64,000 bases of DNA, taken from assembly GCF_965232925.1 (NCBI RefSeq), contig NZ_CBDDRA010000001.1:1-64000 (forward strand). The letters are read 5' to 3'. Source of the stretch: Tumidithrix helvetica (GTDB taxonomy: Bacteria > Cyanobacteriota > Cyanobacteriia > Pseudanabaenales > Pseudanabaenaceae). Below the pieces are notes generated by a model. The model ran no database searches. It had not been told where the DNA came from and saw nothing but the letters and a program-made list of their open reading frames with translations. The position numbers and the translations under genes were made by a program. Below are positions 16,212 to 25,407 of this stretch, piece by piece. Each line of letters opens with the position of its first letter. The stretch's first letter is position 1.

Positions 16212-17663
16212 CTATTGAATTTGTAGAACTAACCGCAATCTAACAGGAGTATTCGATACACCTCCCTGAAGGGCTTGAGGTGCAGTCCAGTTGAGCAGCG
16301 ATCGCTGAATCTCATCCACTGCTGCTTTGCTATCGGTATTGTAAAAATTCGAGGATTGCGTATCGATCGCGACGGATTCCACATGGCGATCGCGTAGCAC
16401 CAATTCGATCGCGATCGTTCCACGCAAAGTCGACGACAATCGCAGGGTTTGCAAATATTCAGAAAGGGATGTGACATAAGCATTTGAGGTGTCTTTGCGC
16501 AGCCCAATCTCATCATCGACGGACTCAAGGCTGACAACTTTAATCGCAGACGGGCGATCGCGATCTTGAGGTTTAGGCATCGCATCTTCCACAGGTTTAC
16601 CTGTGTTCGAAGTTGTCGAACCTGAAGCAATTCCATCTACTTTTCTTTCCGCAGCCAGATCTCCTCCCGATGGAGCAGGAACGCTGGCGCGACCTGATTG
16701 CACTGAAGTTCCAGGCTGCTGTCTTTCTTCCAATTTGGGTTCCAAATTCGGTACGATTGGATTTGCCCGCATGGGTGGAGCAGGAGCATTGCTTGGTGTA
16801 GTCACAGAAGCAGGAGGTGCTACAGGAGCAGGGGGTGTTATAGCTACTTTATCGATTTCAGGACGGCGGAAGCGATTGTCTGTAGTACCAAAGTTCGGTT
16901 GCACTGTAGGAGCTATAGGAGTTGTAGAACCAGTATTCGGTGTAACTTGCGTTCTCGCATTGCCCTGTGGTGGCGTTTGGACTGAAGGAAGTGGATCGGT
17001 CTTACTGGGATTTGGCTGACTGAGAGTTGGCTGGCTGGGTTGCATCGCCACATTCCCATTAGTATCTTTATTCGGACTAGTCTTAGCACTGCCCACACCC
17101 GATCTGGCTTGGGGGGAATTGGCTTGTTCAGAACTAGAACCCACATTAGAATTAGGCGTAGAAGCAATCTGTAAACTGGGAGACTGCGGCGTCAACAGGC
17201 GCAGTCCGCCCAAGGTCACACCAACGGAAGCGATCGCCACTGCCACAATTTTTAGCCAAGCAGGTGTTACCCGTCTGACCTCTAGCTCAAGGCTGGGCAA
17301 GATTGCAATCTCATCGGCACATTGCTCTAGGCTGGTAAACAGATCGAATAGCTGGAGCGTACTCAAGTTGAGTGCGTGAAAATTCGGAATCGTAAGGGTA
17401 TGGGTGAGATCGGGTAAGCGATCGCTACTTAACAGGCGATCGACATGGGTAATTACTGCCTCAATCAGCCTTGTCATCTGGCTTTGATTCCCTTTAATCA
17501 CCTTTTGCTGCGTTTGCTGCTCGATCCGCAGGCGAAAGCGGAGATTTTTGGCAACAGGACGATCTGTCCATTCTGACAGGGGCGATCGCTCTGACCAAAC
17601 CTCTAGCAAACAGGTAGGCAGATCGTAGCGACGCATTTGAGATGTCTGGGATTGAGAATTCAT
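16212..17663 (-). CDS. DUF4335 membrane protein
   Basis: 483 residues from ATG 17663, which overlaps the stop of the upstream DUF3038 gene (ATGA). Residues ~10-125 (MRRYDLPTCLLEVWSERSPL) are the cyanobacterial DUF4335 domain. A single transmembrane segment follows (~135-160, WLKIVAVAIASVGVTLGGLR), then a long Pro/Ser/Thr-rich linker and a C-terminal ~110-residue domain ending RLRLVLQIQ. The layout resembles TonB-like or cell-envelope spanning proteins. Function unknown. Confidence 0.75.
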   Translation of the reverse strand: MNSQSQTSQMRRYDLPTCLLEVWSERSPLSEWTDRPVAKNLRFRLRIEQQTQQKVIKGNQSQMTRLIEAVITHVDRLLSSDRLPDLTHTLTIPNFHALNLSTLQLFDLFTSLEQCADEIAILPSLELEVRRVTPAWLKIVAVAIASVGVTLGGLRLLTPQSPSLQIASTPNSNVGSSSEQANSPQARSGVGSAKTSPNKDTNGNVAMQPSQPTLSQPNPSKTDPLPSVQTPPQGNARTQVTPNTGSTTPIAPTVQPNFGTTDNRFRRPEIDKVAITPPAPVAPPASVTTPSNAPAPPMRANPIVPNLEPKLEERQQPGTSVQSGRASVPAPSGGDLAAERKVDGIASGSTTSNTGKPVEDAMPKPQDRDRPSAIKVVSLESVDDEIGLRKDTSNAYVTSLSEYLQTLRLSSTLRGTIAIELVLRDRHVESVAIDTQSSNFYNTDSKAAVDEIQRSLLNWTAPQALQGGVSNTPVRLRLVLQIQ

Positions 17664-18229
17664 GAACGGCTGCGCTCTAATAAAGCCACCCAAAGATGGC
17701 GAGAACCCGTAGGCGAACTATAAAACAATAGGTCTATTAATAATTTTAACGCTAACTTTTGTAATGCGTCTGGCGCAAGTTGATCTTCTTCTGCCATGCG
17801 CTCTTGATAGAGGTTGTTAAACTGATCGAGATAGTCCCCCAAGATCGCCTCTTTGTAAGGTGGGCGCTTGTTTGCCGTACATTTCTCCAACTGTGCCACG
17901 GCATTCCGAATGCCGAACTGACTTTTTACCGCCAGATAACCGCTGATCAGGGTCATTGCTCTTGCTTCATCGACGTCTAACTTTTTGCGTCCCCCCTTGC
18001 CTTTACGCAACGGACTTGCCTGCCGCAGTCGCCAAAGCGTAATGCGATCGCTGAGTACCTCATGTAAGCCTAAATCTTCAGCCGCTTGTAGCATTGCCTC
18101 TGAGCCAATCCCTGTTAGCGCCTCTAATGCCAAAAGCACCAAGTCCAGATGCGCCTTGATCGGCTGCAATTGGGCTAACTCCGCGTCTGGGGAAATATTG
18201 GAAGTGTCCGACGATCGCTCTGGGTTCAT
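17660..18229 (-). CDS. DUF3038 protein
   Basis: 189 residues. The core (LDLVLLALEALTGIGSEAML, later GGRKKLDVDEARAMTLI) is the cyanobacteria-specific DUF3038 family. It is translationally coupled by ATGA overlap to the DUF4335 gene; the two families are commonly adjacent, suggesting a shared but unknown role. Mostly helical, soluble, no signal peptide. Confidence 0.75.
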   Translation of the reverse strand: MNPERSSDTSNISPDAELAQLQPIKAHLDLVLLALEALTGIGSEAMLQAAEDLGLHEVLSDRITLWRLRQASPLRKGKGGRKKLDVDEARAMTLISGYLAVKSQFGIRNAVAQLEKCTANKRPPYKEAILGDYLDQFNNLYQERMAEEDQLAPDALQKLALKLLIDLLFYSSPTGSRHLWVALLERSRS

Positions 18230-18327
18230 GCTGTGAAGTAGTTAGCCAATCTTTAGCCAAATCTGAAGACGCGCTGTATTAGAGGCTTGTTGCAAATTGA
18301 TACAGGTATTTTGCGAAAGTTTTCGAT

Positions 18328-18489
18328 TTATCTCGATATGTCCTTAGGTTTTGCCGTTTTACCGCGATTGAGAAACATTTGTTGGTACTGCAAAAAACTG
18401 GTGTGCCATTCATGAAAGCGGCGATCGCCATCCCTGACCAGCATTTGGCGATAATGCTCTGAGTCAATGTAGTTTGTCTTTGCCGTCAT
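18328..18489 (-). CDS. Small conserved-looking protein, 53 residues
   Basis: From ATG 18489, preceded by CGGGTA at a good distance, the frame reads MTAKTNYIDSEHYRQMLVRD and ends PKDISR. It is charged and helical, and contains tryptophan. A longer in-frame start at 18537 adds a hydrophobic stretch that looks spurious. Unrecognised. Confidence 0.45.
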   Translation of the reverse strand: MTAKTNYIDSEHYRQMLVRDGDRRFHEWHTSFLQYQQMFLNRGKTAKPKDISR

Positions 18490-18690
18490 AAATTTTACCC
18501 GTAGATAAATCTGAGTAAGTAAGCAATAAGTAACCAAGAGACATCATAGCGTAGTCAAAATTACCAATTAAATGCCAGAATTTCGGCAGAATAAGAAACA
18601 GTTAACTTTACGTTAACGCTATCTCTATTCTTAGCGCTCAGAGATCGAGCCATCTAAATATTTTGTAAAGGCCTTAACCCCAGAGTCGAG

Positions 18691-19134
18691 ATGAAGTTTG
18701 CAACCATCGCCCAAAAAGTTTGTTACGAAAAAATTAAGCCTTGGCTCCATGAAATGTATGAAAATCTAGCGATTCCACCCTACGATCTGCCGATCTTTAT
18801 TTTGCCGATGGGGTCGGCAACGGCAATGGTGGAGGTGCTGCCTTGGGGCAACTCAGAAGCAATTATTGCTACTTGGTCTTATGTGGTCACAGGAGCAGAG
18901 CTAACTGCCGATCTGATGCGCTTTTTGTTAAAGCAAAACTCTGAGTTACAGTTTGGCGTGTTTAGCGTAGATGACGATGGCGATATTCGATTTCACTCGA
19001 CCTTGGTGGGTTCTACCTGCGATCGCAAGGAACTTCATACTTCTGTCTCATCGGTTTTGGAAACTGCGGATAGATACGATGATGAAATCGTGGAATCTTG
19101 GGGCGGCGAACGCGCTTTAGATCGAATGTATTAG
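18691..19134 (+). CDS. YbjN-domain (type III chaperone-fold) protein
   Basis: 147 residues. The pattern (VVTGAELTADLMRFLLKQNS, FGVFSVDDDGDIRFHSTLVG) fits the YbjN/T3SS-chaperone-like fold common in cyanobacteria. Soluble, acidic. Such proteins have no known enzymatic role and probably bind partners. Confidence 0.65.
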   Translation: MKFATIAQKVCYEKIKPWLHEMYENLAIPPYDLPIFILPMGSATAMVEVLPWGNSEAIIATWSYVVTGAELTADLMRFLLKQNSELQFGVFSVDDDGDIRFHSTLVGSTCDRKELHTSVSSVLETADRYDDEIVESWGGERALDRMY

Positions 19135-19141
19135 CGTGATT

Positions 19142-19918
19142 TTAAATGCAGGATTTCTGAGCTAGACGCACTTCAAACCGTTCCCAAGGGGTTGGTTCGA
19201 TCACTTCTGTAGTCATGCCATTTTGAGCCAACAGCGATCGCATTTCCTTCGCACCACCTTCGGCTTTGAGGAACTTTAGGAGCAATCCTTCAAAGGTAAT
19301 ATCTCCACCTGCGGCTGTGGGCAAAATCACTTGTGGCTTCAGCCACTGGGCTACCTGTAAGGTTCCTTTTTGCCCTTTAATTACGGCTCCCAGTAATGGA
19401 ACCTTTAGATCGATAATTGGCGTAATCACCACATCCACAGGCGCGGAATCCTTGAGTGTAGGGGAATGATAACCGTGGGGTTCGTAATATAAAGAAGTTC
19501 CATTGACCAAATCGCGCAGAATATAGCCATTCTCTACGGCGGTGGGGCCTACAGGCGATCCTGGGACGGCTTTGATTTCCAGTTGCTGGGGCAGGGTAAA
19601 GGTTTCGCCATGTGCCAAAGTTGTGACTTGGGTATAGCCCAATTCCTTCACGACCTTTGCCGCATTAGGAGAAGCCACCACAGGAATCTGGCGATCGAGT
19701 CGCTTTAGCGTGGGGATATGGGCGTGATCTTCCAAACCCTGCGACAACAAGATCAGGTCAATATTTTCGGGAATGGAACGGGGGGTCTTGCGATCGCTTT
19801 TAAATAGCCAAGCCGCATTGCCAAACATCAAACTACCCACCAACCAAGGGTCAAGCAAAATGTGTTGTCCGCCCAATTCGATCGACCAAGAGTTGCTGTC
19901 TAGCCAAGTTAGGTGCAT
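19142..19918 (-). CDS. MBL-fold protein with altered metal motif
   Basis: 258 residues, UlaG-like metallo-beta-lactamase fold: the N-terminus MHLTWLDSNSWSIEL, LLDPWL, then ILLSQGLEDHAHIPTLKRLD where UlaG-type enzymes have HxHxDH. The first two metal-binding histidines are Gln and Leu, while Asp and the last His remain. Later positions GYHSP and LPTAAGGDITF are present. I recall plant and cyanobacterial relatives with a similar SQxLxDHxH motif, so this may be a subfamily trait. Hydrolase activity is uncertain. Confidence 0.75.
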   Translation of the reverse strand: MHLTWLDSNSWSIELGGQHILLDPWLVGSLMFGNAAWLFKSDRKTPRSIPENIDLILLSQGLEDHAHIPTLKRLDRQIPVVASPNAAKVVKELGYTQVTTLAHGETFTLPQQLEIKAVPGSPVGPTAVENGYILRDLVNGTSLYYEPHGYHSPTLKDSAPVDVVITPIIDLKVPLLGAVIKGQKGTLQVAQWLKPQVILPTAAGGDITFEGLLLKFLKAEGGAKEMRSLLAQNGMTTEVIEPTPWERFEVRLAQKSCI

Positions 19919-20123
19919 AGGAGTTTTTTATAAGCTGCTAAGACTATTGTAACGAATTGTTAATGACTTAATGCTCGCAAATCTCTGAAATCCCCAAATC
20001 CCCTCAAAAAGCCTACAGGAAGCAATTCTTAATACGGACGAGATCGATCGATTATAGGTGTTTGGGGCTTGCAAGTAATCCTCATCCCCTTCTGCACGCA
20101 AGATTTTAATAGTTTTTTATCCC

Positions 20124-20142
20124 AAATTGAGAATCATTGAGT
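20124..20142. promoter_or_regulatory. Possible Fur box upstream of the porin gene
   Basis: CAAATTGAGAATCATTGAG agrees with the classical 19-base Fur consensus at 12 positions, including the run AATCATT. It lies ~83 bases before the porin start. Iron control of this porin is inferred. Confidence 0.35.
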
Positions 20143-20224
20143 TGTATGTTCATATTTATCTCATGTCTCTATATTCCATGTATTATCTGTAGCGTGTGTG
20201 TAAGAGTGTGTCAGGAGTCGTCAA

Positions 20225-22060
20225 ATGTCTTTTAGATTTCAGGAAATTAACAATCGTCAAGATTGGCGCAAGGCGAATTTATTGTGGTTTTGGGCTGCGA
20301 TCGCATCTTCCACGCTCGTAGGTGGCATTGCCCAAGCCCAAACCAAAACCGTTCCAACCAATGCAGCAAAGGCAAGTGATTCGAGTTTGATTCAGGCGAT
20401 CGGCAGCGATCCGATGTTAAAGCGTCCGCAAGAAAAAACTGCTCCCACCCGCGAACTATCAACAGAATCGGTTCTGATCCAAAAGATCGGTCAGCAGAAA
20501 GTCATCCCTGCCACCAATAAAACCGCCCAGAATGTTACCTCCGTTTCACAGCTAAGTGACGTTCGTCCGACGGACTGGGCATTTACAGCATTGCAATCTC
20601 TGGTTGAGCGCTATGGCTGCATTGCAGGCTATCCCGATCGCACCTATCGCGGTCAAAGAGCCTTAAGTCGTTATGAATTTGCTGCGGGTCTAAATGCCTG
20701 CCTCGATAAGATTAATGAAATTATTTCCGCAGGCTTGGCTGACAAAGTCAGTAAAGAAGACCTAGCGGCTCTACAGAAACTGCAAGAAGAGTTTGCTGCC
20801 GAACTTGCCACCCTGCGCGGGCGGGTTGATGCCCTAGAAGCTAAAACTGCAAAACTGGAAGCCCAGCAATTTTCCACGACCACCAAACTTTTTGGACAAG
20901 CTATCTTTGGTTTACAAGGACGGACAAATAATACTTCCAGAATTGTTGGGTTAAGTACCCCTGATACTGGAACCAACCTCACCCTCGGCAGCAATGTCGA
21001 ACTCACATTCTTAACGCAGTTCGATCGCCGCAACGTTCTGCTTACAGGTCTTAGCATTGGCAATATCTCCACAGCAGCAACTGGAAACAGCGGCTTTAAC
21101 AACTTATTTACGCGGTTAGGCTACGAGTCTCTCACAGGAGATACGGGCAACGCCGTTGTCCTCAGCGATTTAACCTATCGCACGCTTGTTACCGATAACC
21201 TCGCCGTTATTGTTGGGCCTGCGGGCGTTAACCCAATCACGGTTTTTCGTGGACCCAATCGTTATCAGAGTGCTGGACAAGGCTCCATCTCATTATTTGC
21301 TCAGCGCAATCCGATTTTAGGGCTTGGTAACACAACGGGTGGGGTGGGATTTGACTGGCAAATCAGCAAAACCATGAGTTTACAAGGTGTTTATGCAGCG
21401 TCTGCGCCAGCAACGGCGAATGGTAATGGCGGCTTGTTTGGTGGAAACTATACCGCAGGCGCACAATTTGTATTTGCACCTGTCGATCCTGTAGATATCG
21501 CCTTGTATTATCTCCACTCGTATACAAACAATGCAGGATTGGGTAGATTAAATACAGGTGTGGGTGATGACATTGTGGCAATTAACACGCTGGGGGGGAC
21601 GTTACCAACGCATACAGATGCCTTTGGCAGTACAGTGAACTGGCGAATTTTGCCAAAGCTTAACTTTGGTGGATGGGTTGGCTTTACCAGCTCAACAGTC
21701 AATGGTTTGTCAGGCAGCGTTCAGACCTTTAACTGGATGTCTTATCTAACTTTCCCCGATCTGTTTAAGGATGGTAATTTGGGGGGCATCTATGTGGGGC
21801 AACTGCCTAAAATTACAGGCAGTGACTTGAGTGGCAATAGCAACGTTCCTGACTATCTGAGCAATCCCCTATCAGCCACATCTGGAGCCGCAGCGGGTGG
21901 GCAGAGCACTGCCACAACCCATCTAGAAGTGTTTTATCGCTATCGAATTTCTAACAATATCAGTATTACGCCAGGTTTGATTTTCCTATTCAATCCAGGC
22001 AATCGTACAGGTAGCGATACGATTACTATCGGTGCGATCAGAACGACTTTTACATTCTAA
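20225..22060 (+). CDS. SLH-OprB type outer-membrane porin (iron uptake porin family)
   Basis: 611 residues. An atypical long signal region runs to ~40 (WFWAAIASSTLVGGIAQAQ). An SLH domain spans ~115-170 (DVRPTDWAFTALQSLVERYG, GYPDRTYRG), then a coiled coil (~180-220) and a beta-barrel of the OprB/carbohydrate-selective porin family ending in the terminal aromatic TFTF. Cyanobacterial members anchor the outer membrane to cell-wall polymer by the SLH domain and pass ions or iron. 306 bases of non-coding DNA precede it. Confidence 0.85.
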   Translation: MSFRFQEINNRQDWRKANLLWFWAAIASSTLVGGIAQAQTKTVPTNAAKASDSSLIQAIGSDPMLKRPQEKTAPTRELSTESVLIQKIGQQKVIPATNKTAQNVTSVSQLSDVRPTDWAFTALQSLVERYGCIAGYPDRTYRGQRALSRYEFAAGLNACLDKINEIISAGLADKVSKEDLAALQKLQEEFAAELATLRGRVDALEAKTAKLEAQQFSTTTKLFGQAIFGLQGRTNNTSRIVGLSTPDTGTNLTLGSNVELTFLTQFDRRNVLLTGLSIGNISTAATGNSGFNNLFTRLGYESLTGDTGNAVVLSDLTYRTLVTDNLAVIVGPAGVNPITVFRGPNRYQSAGQGSISLFAQRNPILGLGNTTGGVGFDWQISKTMSLQGVYAASAPATANGNGGLFGGNYTAGAQFVFAPVDPVDIALYYLHSYTNNAGLGRLNTGVGDDIVAINTLGGTLPTHTDAFGSTVNWRILPKLNFGGWVGFTSSTVNGLSGSVQTFNWMSYLTFPDLFKDGNLGGIYVGQLPKITGSDLSGNSNVPDYLSNPLSATSGAAAGGQSTATTHLEVFYRYRISNNISITPGLIFLFNPGNRTGSDTITIGAIRTTFTF

Positions 22061-22085
22061 ACATTGCCATGGAGGCAGTCTAGTT

Positions 22086-22397
22086 ATGTCTAAAAAATTA
22101 TGGATAGCTATTGCCCTTGCTGGTTTTAGTTTTGTCCCTTTGCTTTCCACATTAACTCCTACTGCTTTTGCGGAAGGAACGAATGTTTTCAATGACAACT
22201 ACAATGATGACGGGAATAGACTTCGCAGCAACATCATTGATATGTCTCCTGAAGGAGATGTATCAATAGTACGAGTGAACATTCCTCCTGGTGGAACTCT
22301 TCCCCCATTACCTATATTTGTCGCACCGCCACCACCGCCACCTCCACCTCCACCTCCTCCTGTAGCGCCACCACCACCTCCTCCTGAACCTACGTAG
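22086..22397 (+). CDS. Secreted small protein with polyproline tail
   Basis: 103 residues from ATG 22086 (GGAGG 9 bases upstream). A signal peptide (MSKKLWIAIALAGFSFVPLL to AFA) precedes ~45 residues of charged sequence and a tail of two proline runs (PPPPPP, VAPPPPPPEPT). It lies 25 bases after the porin stop, so it is probably co-transcribed. The tail could cross the periplasm or bind peptidoglycan, but no family is recognised. The long proline runs may depend on EF-P. Confidence 0.6.
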   Translation: MSKKLWIAIALAGFSFVPLLSTLTPTAFAEGTNVFNDNYNDDGNRLRSNIIDMSPEGDVSIVRVNIPPGGTLPPLPIFVAPPPPPPPPPPPPVAPPPPPPEPT

Positions 22398-22448
22398 TTG
22401 GACTAAATTAATGCCAATGAATAATTGCTGATTTGGTGGAAACACCTG

Positions 22449-22482
22449 AATGATTTGGTACTTTCATCAGTGCCAAATCATT
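22449..22482 (+). terminator. Rho-independent terminator after the porin operon
   Basis: Stem AATGATTTGGTAC / GTGCCAAATCATT (one G-T wobble) with an 8-base loop, followed by TTCATT. It ends the porin/polyproline transcription unit. Confidence 0.75.
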
Positions 22483-22523
22483 TTCATTATGGGGTTCCTT
22501 ACGGAGCCAAAATATCACCGCAT

Positions 22524-24512
22524 CTATTGCAAGTGCTGCTGAAAAAAACGTAGGGTATGTCCAATCTCTAAGACCTGATTGCTACGCTTACCTGCACCAT
22601 GTCCCTCATCAGGAAATAGGATCAACTGGGATGGAATCTGGCGTTTCTCTAGCGCCGCTTGCATTTGTACTGCTTCCCCCACAGGTACGCGCGGATCGTT
22701 TGCCCCTTGAACGATCAGCAAAGGGGACTTCACTCGATCTACATAGGTAATTGGAGAGAGGGCAATCAGGGCAGCCCGATCGCGATCGGGGTCGCCATAT
22801 TCAGAAGTTCGCAAGATCCGCCTTGCTGCTGCGGTATTTTGCAAAAACGTCAGCAGATTGCTCATGCCTACGATGGACACCCCTGCATCATAGCTGCCTG
22901 CAAATTTTGTCATTGCCATCAGCGCCGAATATCCGCCATAACTACCTCCCATTACGCCAATCTTGGGCGGTTTGCCATTCACTTGCCAATTCGCACGGAT
23001 ATAGAGGGCGGCATCTTCAATATCGCTAATCACTTCTAACCTTTTAACGCCATTGTCTGCATTTAACCAAGTTTTGCCATAGCCCTCGCTGCCGCGCACG
23101 TTAGGCTCTACATAGATAAACCCTGCTTTGACATAGATTTGTGCCAGTCGATTAAAGCTCGCCTTACTCTGGGCTTCAGGCCCACCATGAAAATGTACGA
23201 TCGCAGGGCAAGTTTGTAGGCACTGCTTTGGGCGATAGACAAACATAGGAATCTGCGTACCGTCACGGGCAGGATAGGATTCCAACGTACCTGCGACAAA
23301 TTCGTTGGGATCGATTTCTGGGGTGCTAGGGAGTACCCATTGGGTCAAGGTTTGGGTTGACCAGTCATAGACATAACTGGTACGCGGGGCTTTGGCAGTC
23401 TCTACGCCAATTGTGGTAAAGCGACCGTTACGTGTAGTCGTGCCTGCATAGACTTGATTGGCTTGAGGAAATTGGGGTAAAGGAATGGGTTGAAATGTCC
23501 GCGCATCGATCGCTTCGAGACGGCTATAACCGCGATCGTTGACCGTATAGAGAATGCGTTGCTTGGTGGTATCGATATCAAAACTAGAGATATCCATAGG
23601 CATCGCTGGCGTAATCGGTGAGAACTTGCCACGCACGGGATCTTTTACTGGGTCTTTCGTTGAATCTTTTGCCGAATCTTTTACTGGGTCTTTTATATAG
23701 CGATAGAGGCGGCGAAACTCGTCAAATTTTGAAGTCAGTACCAACAATTCCCCAGGATGAGCGCCAAATTCTGCCCGATAATCTTCCTTTTCGCCCTGTC
23801 CTAAAACTGGGGTGAGTTGCTTGGTGGTCTCGTCAAATTCGTAATATTCCCGCGACTGGCTCCCCGTAGCTTTGCCAAACAGGAATTTCCCATTGGGTAA
23901 TGCATCCGCAATCCACCACACGCCCGATTCCGCCAAAATCAAGGTTTTCTGTTTTGTTTGCAAATCGTAGCGATAGATTGCAAAGGAGTCGGGACGCAGA
24001 TTGTTTGCAGAGAAATAGATCGTGCGAGAATCATCGGCGATGTATTGCAGCGAAGTTTTGACCTTGGGCTGATGTTGGATCTCTTGCACTGCCCCACCTT
24101 GGGTGGACTGGAGATAAAGCCCTGCATTTTCTTCGCCTTGGCGATCGCGAGATAAGAGCAAGTACTGCCCATCGGGGGTGATACCCACCATCGAGGTGGA
24201 ATCCTGTCCACCCGTGACTTGCACGGGAAAGCGTTGCGCCCCATCAATTCGCCATACTTGGGATGAACCGGTTGCTGCCCACCCAAAAAACAATTTCTTG
24301 CCATCGGGAGTGAGGAATCCTAGCCCAGGCGATCGCACGTCTAAGATTGCCTCAATTTGTCTGGCGATCGCAGGGTCTAGGGCAGGCGGTGCATAGCGTT
24401 TGAGCGTCGCTGCATCCACGCTGGTTTTCCCCAGACCTGTGTAGGCATAGGTAGGCGAAATCAAGCCGAGTGAAAGGCTAAAGGTCAGAACCAAAGATGT
24501 TGTGAATTTCAT
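22524..24512 (-). CDS. Secreted S9 family prolyl oligopeptidase
   Basis: 662 residues: signal peptide (MKFTTSLVLTFSLSLGLISP), beta-propeller (~50-390) and alpha/beta-hydrolase domain (~400-660). The catalytic triad is visible: Ser in VMGGSYGGYSAL, Asp in GANDPRVPVGEA, His in FPDEGHGAGK. It resembles acylaminoacyl- and dipeptidyl-peptidases, acting on small peptides in the periplasm or outside. A low-complexity insertion of five KD(P/S) units lies in the propeller (23.64-23.70 kb). Confidence 0.85.
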   Translation of the reverse strand: MKFTTSLVLTFSLSLGLISPTYAYTGLGKTSVDAATLKRYAPPALDPAIARQIEAILDVRSPGLGFLTPDGKKLFFGWAATGSSQVWRIDGAQRFPVQVTGGQDSTSMVGITPDGQYLLLSRDRQGEENAGLYLQSTQGGAVQEIQHQPKVKTSLQYIADDSRTIYFSANNLRPDSFAIYRYDLQTKQKTLILAESGVWWIADALPNGKFLFGKATGSQSREYYEFDETTKQLTPVLGQGEKEDYRAEFGAHPGELLVLTSKFDEFRRLYRYIKDPVKDSAKDSTKDPVKDPVRGKFSPITPAMPMDISSFDIDTTKQRILYTVNDRGYSRLEAIDARTFQPIPLPQFPQANQVYAGTTTRNGRFTTIGVETAKAPRTSYVYDWSTQTLTQWVLPSTPEIDPNEFVAGTLESYPARDGTQIPMFVYRPKQCLQTCPAIVHFHGGPEAQSKASFNRLAQIYVKAGFIYVEPNVRGSEGYGKTWLNADNGVKRLEVISDIEDAALYIRANWQVNGKPPKIGVMGGSYGGYSALMAMTKFAGSYDAGVSIVGMSNLLTFLQNTAAARRILRTSEYGDPDRDRAALIALSPITYVDRVKSPLLIVQGANDPRVPVGEAVQMQAALEKRQIPSQLILFPDEGHGAGKRSNQVLEIGHTLRFFQQHLQ

Positions 24513-24540
24513 GCTTTCTATTCAGCTTTTTTTAGCTTCG

Positions 24541-25215
24541 TTAATTGCGAACGCCTTCTAACAAACGCGAAAAGTAAAACTGCGTGCAGGTTAGTTCTTT
24601 ACGCTTTACCTGAAATCCATTATCCGCCAATAAGCGTTTGATATCAGACTCAGCATGGAGATAAGCGCGGGTGGTTTTGCTGGGGCCGGGGAATAGTTCG
24701 CCCACTTTTTTGAGTAGGGAGTAATAGGCATTTTTTGGCGCAAAACTGAGAATTAAGCGGGATTTTGCCATGGATGCCAAGTGTTTAATCATCGACTCGG
24801 CTTGCTCGATCGGATAGTGAATCAGCACATCCAGACAAATCACCGTATCGTATTCACCCGATAGACTCTCTAAATCGCTGACCGTAAATACTGGGTTTTC
24901 AGGATCGGTAGCGCGTGTTTTTGCCTCGGCAATCATTTGCTTGGAAATATCGCTGGCATATACCTTTGCCCCTGCGGCGGCGAGGGGCAGGCTTAAACTG
25001 CCAACCCCACAACCCGCATCGCAAACGCTGATTTGGCTGTAGTTGCCGTCTTTTTTAAACCATTGCAGCACGTAGTCTACGGTCTGCTGGTGTCCTGTGC
25101 GAATATCTAGTTGTACTTTATTGACTTTGACGGATTCATCGGCATAGATGCGTCGCCAGCGGTCAAAGCCAACGGTATTGAAATAATTGCGGACAACTTC
25201 TTTGTCAGTGGTCAT
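24541..25215 (-). CDS. chlM: Mg-protoporphyrin IX O-methyltransferase
   Basis: Methylates the C13 propionate of Mg-protoporphyrin IX with SAM, a committed step of chlorophyll synthesis. 224 residues, the usual length. VRNYFNTVGFDRWRRIYAD at ~8-26 and DIRTGHQQTVDYVLQW are signatures of ChlM/BchM; the SAM-binding loop VCDAGCGVGSLSLPLA is at ~63-78. The stop of this gene lies 28 bases before the S9 peptidase start on the same strand, so the two may be co-transcribed, though no link of function is apparent. Confidence 0.92.
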   Translation of the reverse strand: MTTDKEVVRNYFNTVGFDRWRRIYADESVKVNKVQLDIRTGHQQTVDYVLQWFKKDGNYSQISVCDAGCGVGSLSLPLAAAGAKVYASDISKQMIAEAKTRATDPENPVFTVSDLESLSGEYDTVICLDVLIHYPIEQAESMIKHLASMAKSRLILSFAPKNAYYSLLKKVGELFPGPSKTTRAYLHAESDIKRLLADNGFQVKRKELTCTQFYFSRLLEGVRN

Positions 25216-25245
25216 ATCTTAAGGGGTTAGGATTAAATTTGAGCC

Positions 25246-25341
25246 TATAGCAATCCTAGATGAGTAGGGGCAATTCATGAATTGCCCCTACTCATTTACG
25301 CTGAGAAAAGAATCTCTCGCAGATCGAATAGGATTGCTATA
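25246..25341. repeat. MITE-like element, family A copy 1 (96 bp)
   Basis: Terminal inverted repeats TATAGCAATCCT and AGGATTGCTATA flank a perfect 34-base palindrome at 25261-25294 (arms TGAGTAGGGGCAATTCA) and an AT-rich right half. A second copy is at 38198-38297. No coding capacity. Confidence 0.8.
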
Positions 25342-25407
25342 TGAAAACGCACAAGCATTCATAATTCTACTGAACAAGCCACCTACTCGAATGATTTTTC
25401 CGATCGC

